The translations under genes and the position numbers were made by a program. Under the pieces are notes generated by a model. It saw nothing but the letters and a program-made list of their open reading frames with translations. It had not been told where the DNA came from and did no database searches. A stretch of DNA of 64,000 bases, taken from Lachnospira multipara LB2003. GTDB taxonomy: Bacteria; Bacillota; Clostridia; Lachnospirales; Lachnospiraceae. The stretch is from positions 124,001 through 188,000 of the forward strand of contig NZ_JNKW01000001.1 of assembly GCF_000702205.1 (NCBI RefSeq), read 5' to 3'. Of the stretch, positions 34,644-43,540 are shown in pieces. Position 1 is the stretch's first letter; each line of letters begins with the position of its first letter.

Positions 34644-36620
34644 ATGACTAAAATAATTTATTTTGATATTGCTGCCCTTTGTATTAATGTTGTAATTCTT
34701 TTTTCTTTTTATTTTAGAAAAATGACAAAGGGTACGTCCAATGCCCTTTTAATGCTTAATACTTTAAATGGAATATTTGTCTGTATATTTGATATTTGGG
34801 CAGTTACGCTGGATTTTACTGGAATGAGGATTGCTTATCCCTATATTCTAAAGTATATTCCAGATACGCTTTATTTGTTTTTTCATACATCTAATATATT
34901 TTTATATACACTTTACAATATTAGTGTTATTGATTTATGGCAGATTATGCTTAAGAAGACCTGGTTTTGGATTATTCATATTGGAGGAGTATGTCTGATT
35001 TTTACACTCCTTTTGGTTAATTTTAGATACCATATAATTTTTAGGATAAATAGTGATGGTATTTATGAAAGAGGCGACTATTTCTTTATAATTTATATTT
35101 ATGCAGCTCTGATTTTCTTTTGCTCATTAATGTTTGTACTACAACATAAGTTTTTATATAATCCATATCAGTATAAATGCGTTATGGGAATGTACCCTAT
35201 ATTAATTATTGCTATTGTTATTCAAATGATTTTTCCATTTATGCTAATTGAATTATTTAGTATTTCTTTAGTGCTTCTGCTTATAATGCAGACTATACAA
35301 CGTCCGGAAGTATTTACTGAAAACATTACGGGGCTTTATAATATGAATGCCTTTGTAACTGATGTGGAGCGCTTTAAAAAGACTAAGTTTAACAGAAATA
35401 TTATTTTTATTAAGATTAAAAATGAAAATTCACTTCGTTCCTTACTTTCTTATGAGCATTATAATTCTATGATTCGTAGGGTAGGAGGTGTGATTTTAAG
35501 TTTAGCTAATAAAGATAAGAATAAATATAAGATTTACTATTTAGATTACGCTAAATTTGCTCTTGTTTCAAAAAAGGATGATGAGAAGAGTACCTTAATT
35601 CTTGGCAAGGAGATTAATGATGCGCTTTCAAAACCTATATGCTTTAATCATATAAATGTAGATATTAACTCATATACTTGTGTCGTTAATTTTCCTAAGG
35701 ATTTTGATAAAATCAGGGATTTAATAAGCTTTAGTAATAGTTTTTATAATAGCAATCTATCAGGTAATTTGTTTATGGCGAAGGACATTTATAGTGATAG
35801 GGATGTTTATATAAATGCTAATATTGACAAGATAATTGAGAGGGCTTATTTAGCTAATAATTTTAGAGTGTATTATCAGCCAATTTATTCCATTAAGAAG
35901 GGAAGGTTTAATAGCGCAGAGGCACTACTTAGGTTATATGATGAGAAATATGGCTTTATTTCTCCTAATATTTTTATTCCTGCAGCAGAAAAAAACGGTG
36001 CTATTATTAGGATAGGCAATTTGGTCTTAAAGGAAGTAATGAAATTTGTAGCATCAAAAGACTTTGAAAAAATCGGACTTGATTATGTGGAAATTAATAT
36101 TTCTGTACAACAGTGCTTAGAAATTGATATGGCTGATAATATCATAAATTATATGAAGAGTTTAAATATTAATCCAAGCAAGATTAATCTAGAAATTACA
36201 GAAAGCATAGCATCTCATTCCCAGGCTGTGGTTATGAAAAATCTGTTTAAACTACATGAATATGGTTTTTCATTTTCTCTAGATGATTTTGGAACTGGCT
36301 ATTCTAACGTTCGTAGACTTGGTATTTTACCAATTAACGTGGTTAAGATAGATAGATTATTTGTTCTTGACTATAAGAATGAGATTATAAAGGTTATTAT
36401 TAAGAACATGATTAAGATGTTTAAGGAGCTGGATTTAGAGATACTAATTGAAGGTATAGAGAGTAAGGAGCAGCTTGAGGAGTTTATAGAATTTGGCTGT
36501 GATTATGTACAGGGCTTCTTTTTTTCAATGCCTTTAAAATATGACGACTTTATTTATTACATTGATAGCGTCAATAGTAAGGGAATTGGTTACACTAGTA
36601 TTGTTAGTAAGGATTCTTAA
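34644..36620 (+). CDS. Membrane-bound EAL-domain c-di-GMP phosphodiesterase
   Basis: A 658-residue membrane protein expected to hydrolyse cyclic di-GMP. Seven or so hydrophobic helices (residues 5-220) form a 7TM-type sensor module. A degenerate GGDEF region (about 225-385) lacks a GG[DE]EF motif, so it probably does not make c-di-GMP. The EAL domain (about 400-645) keeps the catalytic set: EALLRL, the Asn in EINIS, Glu in LEITES, DDFGTGYSN, the Lys in VVKIDRLF, EGIES and QGFFF. It should therefore be active. It may link a surface or growth signal to motility or adhesion; a chemotaxis receptor at 56.5 kb shows the cell is likely motile. Confidence 0.9.
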   Translation: MTKIIYFDIAALCINVVILFSFYFRKMTKGTSNALLMLNTLNGIFVCIFDIWAVTLDFTGMRIAYPYILKYIPDTLYLFFHTSNIFLYTLYNISVIDLWQIMLKKTWFWIIHIGGVCLIFTLLLVNFRYHIIFRINSDGIYERGDYFFIIYIYAALIFFCSLMFVLQHKFLYNPYQYKCVMGMYPILIIAIVIQMIFPFMLIELFSISLVLLLIMQTIQRPEVFTENITGLYNMNAFVTDVERFKKTKFNRNIIFIKIKNENSLRSLLSYEHYNSMIRRVGGVILSLANKDKNKYKIYYLDYAKFALVSKKDDEKSTLILGKEINDALSKPICFNHINVDINSYTCVVNFPKDFDKIRDLISFSNSFYNSNLSGNLFMAKDIYSDRDVYINANIDKIIERAYLANNFRVYYQPIYSIKKGRFNSAEALLRLYDEKYGFISPNIFIPAAEKNGAIIRIGNLVLKEVMKFVASKDFEKIGLDYVEINISVQQCLEIDMADNIINYMKSLNINPSKINLEITESIASHSQAVVMKNLFKLHEYGFSFSLDDFGTGYSNVRRLGILPINVVKIDRLFVLDYKNEIIKVIIKNMIKMFKELDLEILIEGIESKEQLEEFIEFGCDYVQGFFFSMPLKYDDFIYYIDSVNSKGIGYTSIVSKDS

Positions 36621-36705
36621 AAGCTGTATAAATAAGGCCTTAGAAATAATAGAGTAAAAAGAAAAAGTTAAAATAAAAAGTTAAAATAAAAATAAAAAGT
36701 AAAAA

Positions 36706-36764
36706 AGCTCCCTATTTTGACATGTCCAGGATTCAGGCTACATATCAACTAGGGAGGCTTTTTT
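36706..36764 (+). terminator. Bidirectional terminator between the EAL and YfhO genes
   Basis: Arms AGCTCCCTA (36706-36714) and TAGGGAGGCT (36750-36759) with a long loop, T-run on the right and a long A-rich stretch on the left (36645-36706). The A-rich side gives a U-tract for the opposite strand, so it can serve both convergent genes. Confidence 0.7.
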
Positions 36765-36778
36765 ATAAGAATTTTAAT

Positions 36779-39565
36779 TTAGTCTATGCCATCTAATTTC
36801 TTTAGATCATCAACAGAATTTTTATCCATTACAGCATCTTCATCAATGGTAATATCTGGATTTTTTAAATCTGCATCTTTAATATCTTCATCACTATAGT
36901 CTTCTTCTTCAAGAAGTTCTTCATAAAATTCTTCTTCGATTTTATTGTTAATGGCAATCTTTTTATTAGGTTTTTCTGCTCTTTTCTTATTAAAGATGTA
37001 TATTCCAATTAAGATAAGAATGCTAATTAATGTTATTAATATTCCAAGATATGCGTTAACTGGAGTAAATACAAGCTTTACTGTGTGTTCACCTTTTGAT
37101 AGGTCTACCATTAAAAGTGCATCTTTAAAACTTGTTGTTGTTACCTTTCTTCCGTCAATATATACTGACCATCCCTTATCAAAAGGAATTGAGAAGAGGA
37201 GCTTTCCTGATTCGCTTGCATTAATTGTACCCTCAATTGAAGTGCTTGACCATTTAGTTACATTTAATCCGGATTTATTTAACTTATTCATAGCCTCTTC
37301 ATAACGATCTGATTCAAGGGTATAAACCTGTAATCCCATAGAATTTTCAGATTCAATTTCAAAGGTATCAGTTGTTGTGTAATAACCTAAATCAAGAATT
37401 GTTCCTGCCTTAATACTTGTGAAATCCCTTGTTGTTTCGTTATTTATTGTAATATGAATAGATGAACAACTTGAATTGTTACAAATTAAATATATATGTC
37501 CATCTTTAACAGGGCTAAAGTAAACCCAGCTATCACCGCTATAACTGTAAGTTGATGTAAATACATCTGAAATACCGGTTAAGCTCTCAATAAGTGTATT
37601 GGTATTCTCGATTCCATCTCTTGATTTTAATGGATACCAGCTCTCTTCGGCATTTTCTGGAATCATAAAGCCAACAGGTAATACATTCTCATTCTCATAT
37701 AAGAATTCACCGTTATTAGCTCCTACATATGTAAGAAGTGGACTTGTTGGTAAAATCTTATTGCTAATTTGATACTTAATTGAGAATAATGAATTTGTTA
37801 CTAGTGTTTGGCCATTATAACCATAGGCATTAGTTGAGCTCTCAAATCCAAGATAAGAGTATAATTTTGACATTCCTGCACTAGATGTGGATGAGAATGT
37901 TGAAATTGAATGGTAATTATGCCAAGCTCCATCATTTTTAGTACGAGCACCTATCACTTTATCAGATCTAAAGAAGCTTGAATCTATACTATTTGCATAG
38001 TCTGTGATGTTTTTTACTCCTTCATAATCAGACTGATATGATGTAAGTGAAGTTGTTCCAAGTCCTGTTTCGTCCATGTTTATGGTTGCTTCAATAATTA
38101 TGGTTGCAAACATAATTATTAACAGAATTGGTGATTTTTGCTTTGTATTTCTTTTTAAATAAATAAGCAGACCGTAGATTATAATAAATATTCCGCTTAT
38201 ATATACTGACTTAAAGTCGTAGTCATCACCCTGGCAAAATAGCTGTTCTACAAGGATTAAAAATCCAATAGAAATCCAAAATGCTGTGGATATTTCTTTG
38301 TTTGTCATTTTGCTAATATGTGAAAAACTTTCATAGCAAATTATTAAACAGAAGAATATGTAAATAAATGACTGTCTAGCTGGAAGGCTATTAGGATAGT
38401 GGAATCCATGCCAGATATAATTTGGTATATTAAGGTTAAATGACACAAGGAATATAAGTAAAAGGGCAATTTTACTGATTTTTTCCTGTGGTCTTACTTC
38501 CTTACAAATAACATACAGTGGTAGGAGTATTAAAACGGATACTCCACAGTATATATTTGGATGGTGTTCAAGTGCTGTGTGCACTGGAATATTAATTAAG
38601 TGTCTTGTGAATTCTTTTATAATACTAAAGTAGTTAGTCCAAGTCTTTGGAAAAGTAGTTGAACTAGATGCTGATAAAGAAAATGTATATACTTCTGGCA
38701 ATAAAAGAATTGCAGACAATCCTCCTGCAAGTATTGAAAATCCCCCGAAATTAAGGATTTTCTTTAAATATACTAATAGAGATTTTTTGCCTTTATAGCT
38801 TACTAGTAAACAAATAAAGTATAGGCAAACACTTATACAAACCATTATTGAAATATAGTAGTTAGTATAGATACATAGTCCTAACATTATGCAATAAAAA
38901 ATGCATTTATCTTCATTTACAAGTCTTTCAAGTCCAAGAATAATAAGTGGTAATAGTATTACGCAATCAATCCACATTATATTCCAACTAAAGGCTGCTA
39001 AGAATCCGCTAAATGCGTAGAATACGCCAAATGGAACTATTGAGATTTTCTTAGTATTAAAGTGCTTTGATATGTAGTAGCAAATTGCAACGCTTGCAAG
39101 GGATAATTTAACAGCTAGTAAATAATCCATAACTACTGGAATCATTTTTTGAGGAAATAGGGCAATTATAATATTTGCTGGACTTGCTAAATAGTAAGCA
39201 AATAGTGAAATAAAGTTTGTTCCCATTCCAACGTCCCAAGAATACCAAAGGGATTCACCGTTTCTTATCTTATGCCATAATTCTGAGAAAAATGGGGCAT
39301 ATTGATGATAACAGTCGGAACGAAGATATACATTAGTTCCAAAGGGATAAATTTCTTTTATGTAATAAAGTGCAATATACATAATTAGAGGTAAAATAAA
39401 AGCTAAAATAAATGTTATATTTCCGCTAGGAATTATTTCACCTTTTTGTTCAAGCAAATTTAGCTTGAGTTTTCTTTTCTTTTTTATTGATGATGATTTT
39501 TCTTCATCATTTGTAGAATTTTGTAAAGCTTCATCTTGTGAAATGTTTTCGTCTTTTTCTAACAC
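36779..39565 (-). CDS. YfhO-family polytopic membrane protein
   Basis: A 928-residue membrane protein of the YfhO type. The YfhO group resembles GT-C glycosyltransferases and, in Bacilli, helps to glycosylate lipoteichoic acid. The start chosen is GTG at 39565, 8 nt from AGGGGGA; a frame extended to 39631 would lack any ribosome site and include basic, non-conserved sequence. An acidic N-terminal tail precedes about a dozen helices. The early loop with YLRSDCYHQYAPFFSELWHKI has the Asp/His pattern of GT-C enzymes. A beta-rich ectodomain (about 530-840) contains GKLLFSIPFDKGWSVYIDG. One last helix and a long acidic cytosolic tail end the protein. The substrate here is not known. Confidence 0.85.
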   Translation of the reverse strand: MLEKDENISQDEALQNSTNDEEKSSSIKKKRKLKLNLLEQKGEIIPSGNITFILAFILPLIMYIALYYIKEIYPFGTNVYLRSDCYHQYAPFFSELWHKIRNGESLWYSWDVGMGTNFISLFAYYLASPANIIIALFPQKMIPVVMDYLLAVKLSLASVAICYYISKHFNTKKISIVPFGVFYAFSGFLAAFSWNIMWIDCVILLPLIILGLERLVNEDKCIFYCIMLGLCIYTNYYISIMVCISVCLYFICLLVSYKGKKSLLVYLKKILNFGGFSILAGGLSAILLLPEVYTFSLSASSSTTFPKTWTNYFSIIKEFTRHLINIPVHTALEHHPNIYCGVSVLILLPLYVICKEVRPQEKISKIALLLIFLVSFNLNIPNYIWHGFHYPNSLPARQSFIYIFFCLIICYESFSHISKMTNKEISTAFWISIGFLILVEQLFCQGDDYDFKSVYISGIFIIIYGLLIYLKRNTKQKSPILLIIMFATIIIEATINMDETGLGTTSLTSYQSDYEGVKNITDYANSIDSSFFRSDKVIGARTKNDGAWHNYHSISTFSSTSSAGMSKLYSYLGFESSTNAYGYNGQTLVTNSLFSIKYQISNKILPTSPLLTYVGANNGEFLYENENVLPVGFMIPENAEESWYPLKSRDGIENTNTLIESLTGISDVFTSTYSYSGDSWVYFSPVKDGHIYLICNNSSCSSIHITINNETTRDFTSIKAGTILDLGYYTTTDTFEIESENSMGLQVYTLESDRYEEAMNKLNKSGLNVTKWSSTSIEGTINASESGKLLFSIPFDKGWSVYIDGRKVTTTSFKDALLMVDLSKGEHTVKLVFTPVNAYLGILITLISILILIGIYIFNKKRAEKPNKKIAINNKIEEEFYEELLEEEDYSDEDIKDADLKNPDITIDEDAVMDKNSVDDLKKLDGID

Positions 39566-39621
39566 GTGTAGCTTCCCCCTAAGATAATTTATAGTTTCCC
39601 GCAGTTGCCTGCATACCACAT

Positions 39622-39650
39622 ATTTTATCAAATATATTAAATAGTGTAAA
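39622..39650 (-). promoter_or_regulatory. Promoter of the YfhO-like gene
   Basis: On the - strand TTTACA (39650-39645), 17-bp spacer, TAAAAT (39627-39622), about 57 nt before the GTG start. Confidence 0.55.
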
Positions 39651-39694
39651 TAATATAAAGGCTCTAGAAATTATTACAGGATTAAAATACTCCC

Positions 39695-39723
39695 TTGTAA
39701 ATTTTGTAACAATTTTGTAAAAT
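39695..39723 (+). promoter_or_regulatory. Promoter of the comEA operon
   Basis: TTGTAA (39695-39700), 17-bp spacer, TAAAAT (39718-39723), divergent from the YfhO promoter. Leader about 40 nt. Confidence 0.55.
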
Positions 39724-39767
39724 ATTAAATGTACGCAGAGGGACCTTTTTATAAAAAAGGAGTGTAC

Positions 39768-40385
39768 ATGATAATTTCAAAAATATATAAAGAATATAGA
39801 GATTGGCTAAAAATTGTGGCGCTTGTACTTATCTTTGTAATAAGTGGAGTGATTTATTATTTTAGCTATAATAATAAAAAATTAAGCATAGATGAAGCTT
39901 CAGATAAAGAATTTGAACTAGAGACAGTAATTTGTAGTGAAGAAATGACGACTAATAATAATTCTAAGTATTATGTATATGTATGTGGGGAAGTTCTAAA
40001 CCCTGGTGTTTATGAGCTTGATAGCAATCAAAGAGTGATTGATGCTATTAAACTTGCAGGGGGAACATTAGAAGATGCTAATTTAGAAGCACTTAATTTA
40101 GCAACTTTGGTTAAGGATGGGGAGAAGATTTATATTCCAAGCATCAATGACCTTGAATTTGAGACTAATCCTAGTGGCGAGACATCTGTTTCTAGTAAAA
40201 TTAATATAAATACAGCAACTAAAGATCAGCTAATGACTTTACCTGGTATTGGTGAATCAAGAGCCTTAGCAATTATTGCCTATAGAGATGATAAGGGGAA
40301 ATTTATATCTATTGAGGATATAAAGAATGTTTCTGGCATTAAAGATGCTGCTTATAATAAAATCAAAGATTTAATCTGTGTTTAA
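39768..40385 (+). CDS. comEA: Competence DNA-binding protein ComEA
   Basis: A membrane-anchored receptor that binds incoming double-stranded DNA and hands it to ComEC. The start is ATG 39768 after AAAAAAGGAG; an upstream ATG at 39729 has no site. One membrane helix (about 14-31) is followed by an SLBB domain (about 66-122, YVYVCGEVLNPGVYEL) and a C-terminal double helix-hairpin-helix DNA-binding domain (about 143-205, KININTATKDQLMTLPGIG). The arrangement is that of B. subtilis ComEA. comEC lies in the same direction 3.2 kb downstream, separated by a two-component system and a lipoprotein gene. Confidence 0.94.
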   Translation: MIISKIYKEYRDWLKIVALVLIFVISGVIYYFSYNNKKLSIDEASDKEFELETVICSEEMTTNNNSKYYVYVCGEVLNPGVYELDSNQRVIDAIKLAGGTLEDANLEALNLATLVKDGEKIYIPSINDLEFETNPSGETSVSSKININTATKDQLMTLPGIGESRALAIIAYRDDKGKFISIEDIKNVSGIKDAAYNKIKDLICV

Positions 40386-40408
40386 AATATAGATTAGGAG
40401 AGTTAAAG

Positions 40409-41098
40409 ATGGCTGACAAGGTTTTAGTAGTAGATGATGAAAAATTAATAGTTAAGGGTTTAAGATTTAGTCTTTTGCAAGACTATAAGACAGTTGATGT
40501 GGCCTATGATGGGGAAGAAGCTCTAAAGATGGCTAGAGAGAATACATACGATATTATTCTATTAGATATTATGCTTCCTAAGATGGATGGCCTTGAAGTT
40601 TGTCAGCAAATCAGAGAATTTTCAGATGTGCCAATTATCATGCTAACAGCTAAAGGTGATGACATGGATAAGATTTTAGGATTAGAATATGGTGCTGATG
40701 ACTATATTACTAAGCCATTTAATATCCTAGAAGTAAAGGCTAGAATGAAGGCGATTCTTAGACGTAATAAATTTAAGGCAAGAGAAGAGAAAAAATCCAA
40801 CATAATTACAGCAGGAAACATGACTATAGATATGGATAGTAGAAATCTTTTTATTGATAATAATGAGATTTATCTTACTGCTAAGGAGTTTGATTTATTA
40901 GAAATCCTTGCTTCAAATCCAACTAAGGTCTATAGTAGAGACCTTTTACTTAAGACTGTATGGGGCAGTGATTATCCAGGTGATGCAAGAACTGTTGACG
41001 TACATGTACGACGTTTAAGAGAAAAAATCGAGAAAAATCCATCAGATCCTAAGTATGTTCATACTAAATGGGGTGTGGGATATTATTTTAGTGTTTAA
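40409..41098 (+). CDS. OmpR/PhoB-family response regulator
   Basis: A 229-residue regulator with a receiver domain (1-120) and a winged-helix DNA-binding domain (about 130-229). The acidic pocket is D9/D10 and the phosphoacceptor is D53 in LLDIMLPKMDG; T and K of the switch appear in IIMLTAK and DYITKPF. The output domain ends with TVDVHVRRLREKIEK and TKWGVGYYF, as in PhoB, WalR and MtrA. It sits 17 bp before its probable kinase gene and just after comEA. The target genes are not visible; competence or cell-envelope control is a guess from context. Confidence 0.93.
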   Translation: MADKVLVVDDEKLIVKGLRFSLLQDYKTVDVAYDGEEALKMARENTYDIILLDIMLPKMDGLEVCQQIREFSDVPIIMLTAKGDDMDKILGLEYGADDYITKPFNILEVKARMKAILRRNKFKAREEKKSNIITAGNMTIDMDSRNLFIDNNEIYLTAKEFDLLEILASNPTKVYSRDLLLKTVWGSDYPGDARTVDVHVRRLREKIEKNPSDPKYVHTKWGVGYYFSV

Positions 41099-41115
41099 GC
41101 TGATGTGGTATTGAT

Positions 41116-42600
41116 ATGAGCAAAAATATAAATTTAAAAAATAAAAAAGGAAATAAAAAAAGGCTTTTTAAAATAAAATCAAGTTTGTTTAATTTTCTAA
41201 CAAGCTTATCTACATTTGAATTTGTTATTATAGGTATACTATGTACTGTTTTAGTTTTTGCAACGACCATTGTATTAAATAGGGCATTTAATAAGGCTTT
41301 AATTAACAAATATAAGGCTAATTTACAGAATTCTACTGTTGTATGCGCCTCTGAATATAAGAATTTTTCATCCTTAGATGAGGCAAAGGAACAGGGGATT
41401 TATAATAGGTTAAATGTTGCATCTGCTCTTTCAAATTCTAGATATAGGGTTGTGAATTCTAATTTGGAAGTTTTGTGGGATACTTATTATATTGATGATG
41501 GTAGAACATTAATTAATTCTAATATCCTTCAGATTTTTAAGAAGGCAAGAACAATTTCGGAATTTAATAAACAAACTGGCAATATTGAGACTGCAACTCC
41601 TATTTATAATAAAAACAATGAGGTTATAGGCGTTCTTATTGGAAATATAGACCAATCAGATGTTAAGGAGATATTAACTTATATTAATGAGATAAGTTTT
41701 GCCCTACATTTAATATTAATTACCTTTGTATTTGTGATTTTGTTTATTGATTTTTATGTAATTAATAGACGTTTTAACAAAAAACTTAATGTGGTAAATG
41801 ATATTGCCCAAGGTCATACAGATAAGCGATTAAGTGAAAAGGGCGTTTATGAATATAGGAGATTTGCTAAGGACTTTAATAAGATTTTGGATACTGCAAG
41901 TCAGGTAGATGATTCAAGATCAGAATTTGTATCTAATGTGTCTCATGAATTAAAGACACCTATTACATCTATTAAGGTTCTAGCGGATTCTTTAAATACG
42001 GGAGAAGATTTCCCTATTGAAGTTTATAAGGAATTTATGTCAGATATTGTTTCTGAAATTGATAGAGAAAGTAAGATTATAGAGGATTTATTAGCTCTTG
42101 TAAGAATGGATAAGTCAGCATCAGCTCTTAATATTACTGCGGTTAATATGAATGAAATGCTAGAACTTGTCTTAAAAAGATTACAGCCTATTGCTAAAAA
42201 GAAGAATATTGAAGTTCTTTTTGAAAGTTTTAGACCTGTAATTGCCCAGATAGATGAAGTTAAGATGACTAGAGTTATGACTAATCTTGTAGAAAATGCT
42301 ATTAAATATAACGACAATAATGGTTGGGTTCATGTTTCTTTAAATGCGGATCACCAGTATTTTTATGTTAAGGTTGAGGATTCTGGTATGGGTATACCAA
42401 AGGAAAGCCAAAGCAAGGTATTTGATAGATTCTATAGGGTTGATAAAGCAAGATCAAGACAGACCGGTGGTACAGGTCTTGGCTTATCTATTGTAAAGAG
42501 TATTATTCTTATGCATCATGGAACAATTAAGTTACATAGTGAGGAAGATGTTGGAACAGTATTTACACTAAGGGTCCCAATTAACTACGTAGAACAGTAA
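41116..42600 (+). CDS. Two-component sensor histidine kinase
   Basis: A 494-residue sensor with two membrane helices (about 35-55 and 195-218) enclosing an extracellular sensor of about 140 residues, followed by a HAMP domain. The H-box is SNVSHELKTPITS with the phosphorylated H277. ATP-binding boxes are NLVENAIKY (N), VEDSGMGIP (G1), FDRFYRV (F) and GGTGLGLSIVK (G2). The extracellular loop is PDC/dCache-like in size. It is translated with its regulator upstream and a GerMN lipoprotein 10 bp downstream; such a lipoprotein could bind the extracellular sensor. Confidence 0.93.
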   Translation: MSKNINLKNKKGNKKRLFKIKSSLFNFLTSLSTFEFVIIGILCTVLVFATTIVLNRAFNKALINKYKANLQNSTVVCASEYKNFSSLDEAKEQGIYNRLNVASALSNSRYRVVNSNLEVLWDTYYIDDGRTLINSNILQIFKKARTISEFNKQTGNIETATPIYNKNNEVIGVLIGNIDQSDVKEILTYINEISFALHLILITFVFVILFIDFYVINRRFNKKLNVVNDIAQGHTDKRLSEKGVYEYRRFAKDFNKILDTASQVDDSRSEFVSNVSHELKTPITSIKVLADSLNTGEDFPIEVYKEFMSDIVSEIDRESKIIEDLLALVRMDKSASALNITAVNMNEMLELVLKRLQPIAKKKNIEVLFESFRPVIAQIDEVKMTRVMTNLVENAIKYNDNNGWVHVSLNADHQYFYVKVEDSGMGIPKESQSKVFDRFYRVDKARSRQTGGTGLGLSIVKSIILMHHGTIKLHSEEDVGTVFTLRVPINYVEQ

Positions 42601-42610
42601 TGAGGAAAAT

Positions 42611-43513
42611 ATGAAAAAATTAGTAAGTTTAATGTTAGTTGTGGTCTTTGCAACGCAAATGTTTGCTTGTAATAAGATTAGTGGTAAGAAATATACTTAT
42701 TATTACACAAATACAAATAAAGATGAATTAATTGCAAAGGAAGTTGTCATTAATTCTAATGATAACGAGGAAATAATAAATAAGTTAATAGAGAAGATGT
42801 CAAAGAAAAGTCGCAATAAGGAAGAAGTTGTTATTAAGCCTGATTACATATCTAATCCGACTATTTATATCACTGATAATCTAGTTACTCTTGATTATGA
42901 TAAATCGTATTATGATTATGATTCCTATAATGAAGTACTTTATAGAGCAGCTATGGTTAAGGAAATTACTGCTATTGATGGAATAGATGGTGTAAGATTT
43001 ATGGTGGATGGAAGTCCACTTGTAAAAAATGGTAAGGAAATTCCTATAATGATGAGGGGCGACTTAGTAGATGATACGGATGATGACATGCAGCCAATAG
43101 AATGGAGTAATGTAACTCTTTTTTATGCTAATAAGTCAGGGGATAAATTGATTAGATGTCAGAGAACCCTGCCTCATAATTCAAACACTTCAATTGAAAA
43201 ATTAATTGTGGAGTCTTTGATTACAGGGCCATCTCAATCAGGTTATTACAGAACAATTCCAAGTGATGTGCGTCTTCTTAGTTTATCTGTAAATGATGGT
43301 ATTTGTTATGTTAATTTCTCTGAGGAATTTATTACTGAAATGGTAAATGCTAAAAGTGAAATTCCTATTTACTCTTTAACAAATTCACTATGTTGTGTGG
43401 ATGAAATTAGAGCAGTTAAGATACTTGTGGATGGAGATTCTAGTAAGTTATACAGAGAAAGCATTAGCTTAGATACTGTATTTGAATTTAAAGATGATTT
43501 AGTTAGTAATTAA
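42611..43513 (+). CDS. GerMN-domain lipoprotein
   Basis: A 300-residue exported protein with a lipoprotein signal peptide (KKLVSLMLVVVFATQMFAC; lipidated Cys20 with a loose lipobox). Two GerMN-type modules follow: one less clear (about 30-140) and one good match (about 165-290) with VTLFYANKSGDKL, IEKLIVESLITGP, TIPSDVRLLSLSV and GICYVNFSEEF. GerMN domains occur in spore protein GerM and in actinobacterial LpqB, which controls the MtrB kinase. The gene follows the kinase by 10 bp, giving the same order as mtrA-mtrB-lpqB; the LpqB beta-propeller is missing. Confidence 0.88.
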   Translation: MKKLVSLMLVVVFATQMFACNKISGKKYTYYYTNTNKDELIAKEVVINSNDNEEIINKLIEKMSKKSRNKEEVVIKPDYISNPTIYITDNLVTLDYDKSYYDYDSYNEVLYRAAMVKEITAIDGIDGVRFMVDGSPLVKNGKEIPIMMRGDLVDDTDDDMQPIEWSNVTLFYANKSGDKLIRCQRTLPHNSNTSIEKLIVESLITGPSQSGYYRTIPSDVRLLSLSVNDGICYVNFSEEFITEMVNAKSEIPIYSLTNSLCCVDEIRAVKILVDGDSSKLYRESISLDTVFEFKDDLVSN

Positions 43514-43540
43514 TTATTTTAAATTGCCTATGGTAATTTT

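Noticed and set aside
36645-36706. A-rich direct repeats after the EAL gene as a functional repeat
   Set aside because: Simple A-rich sequence that supplies the U-tract for the opposite-strand terminator.
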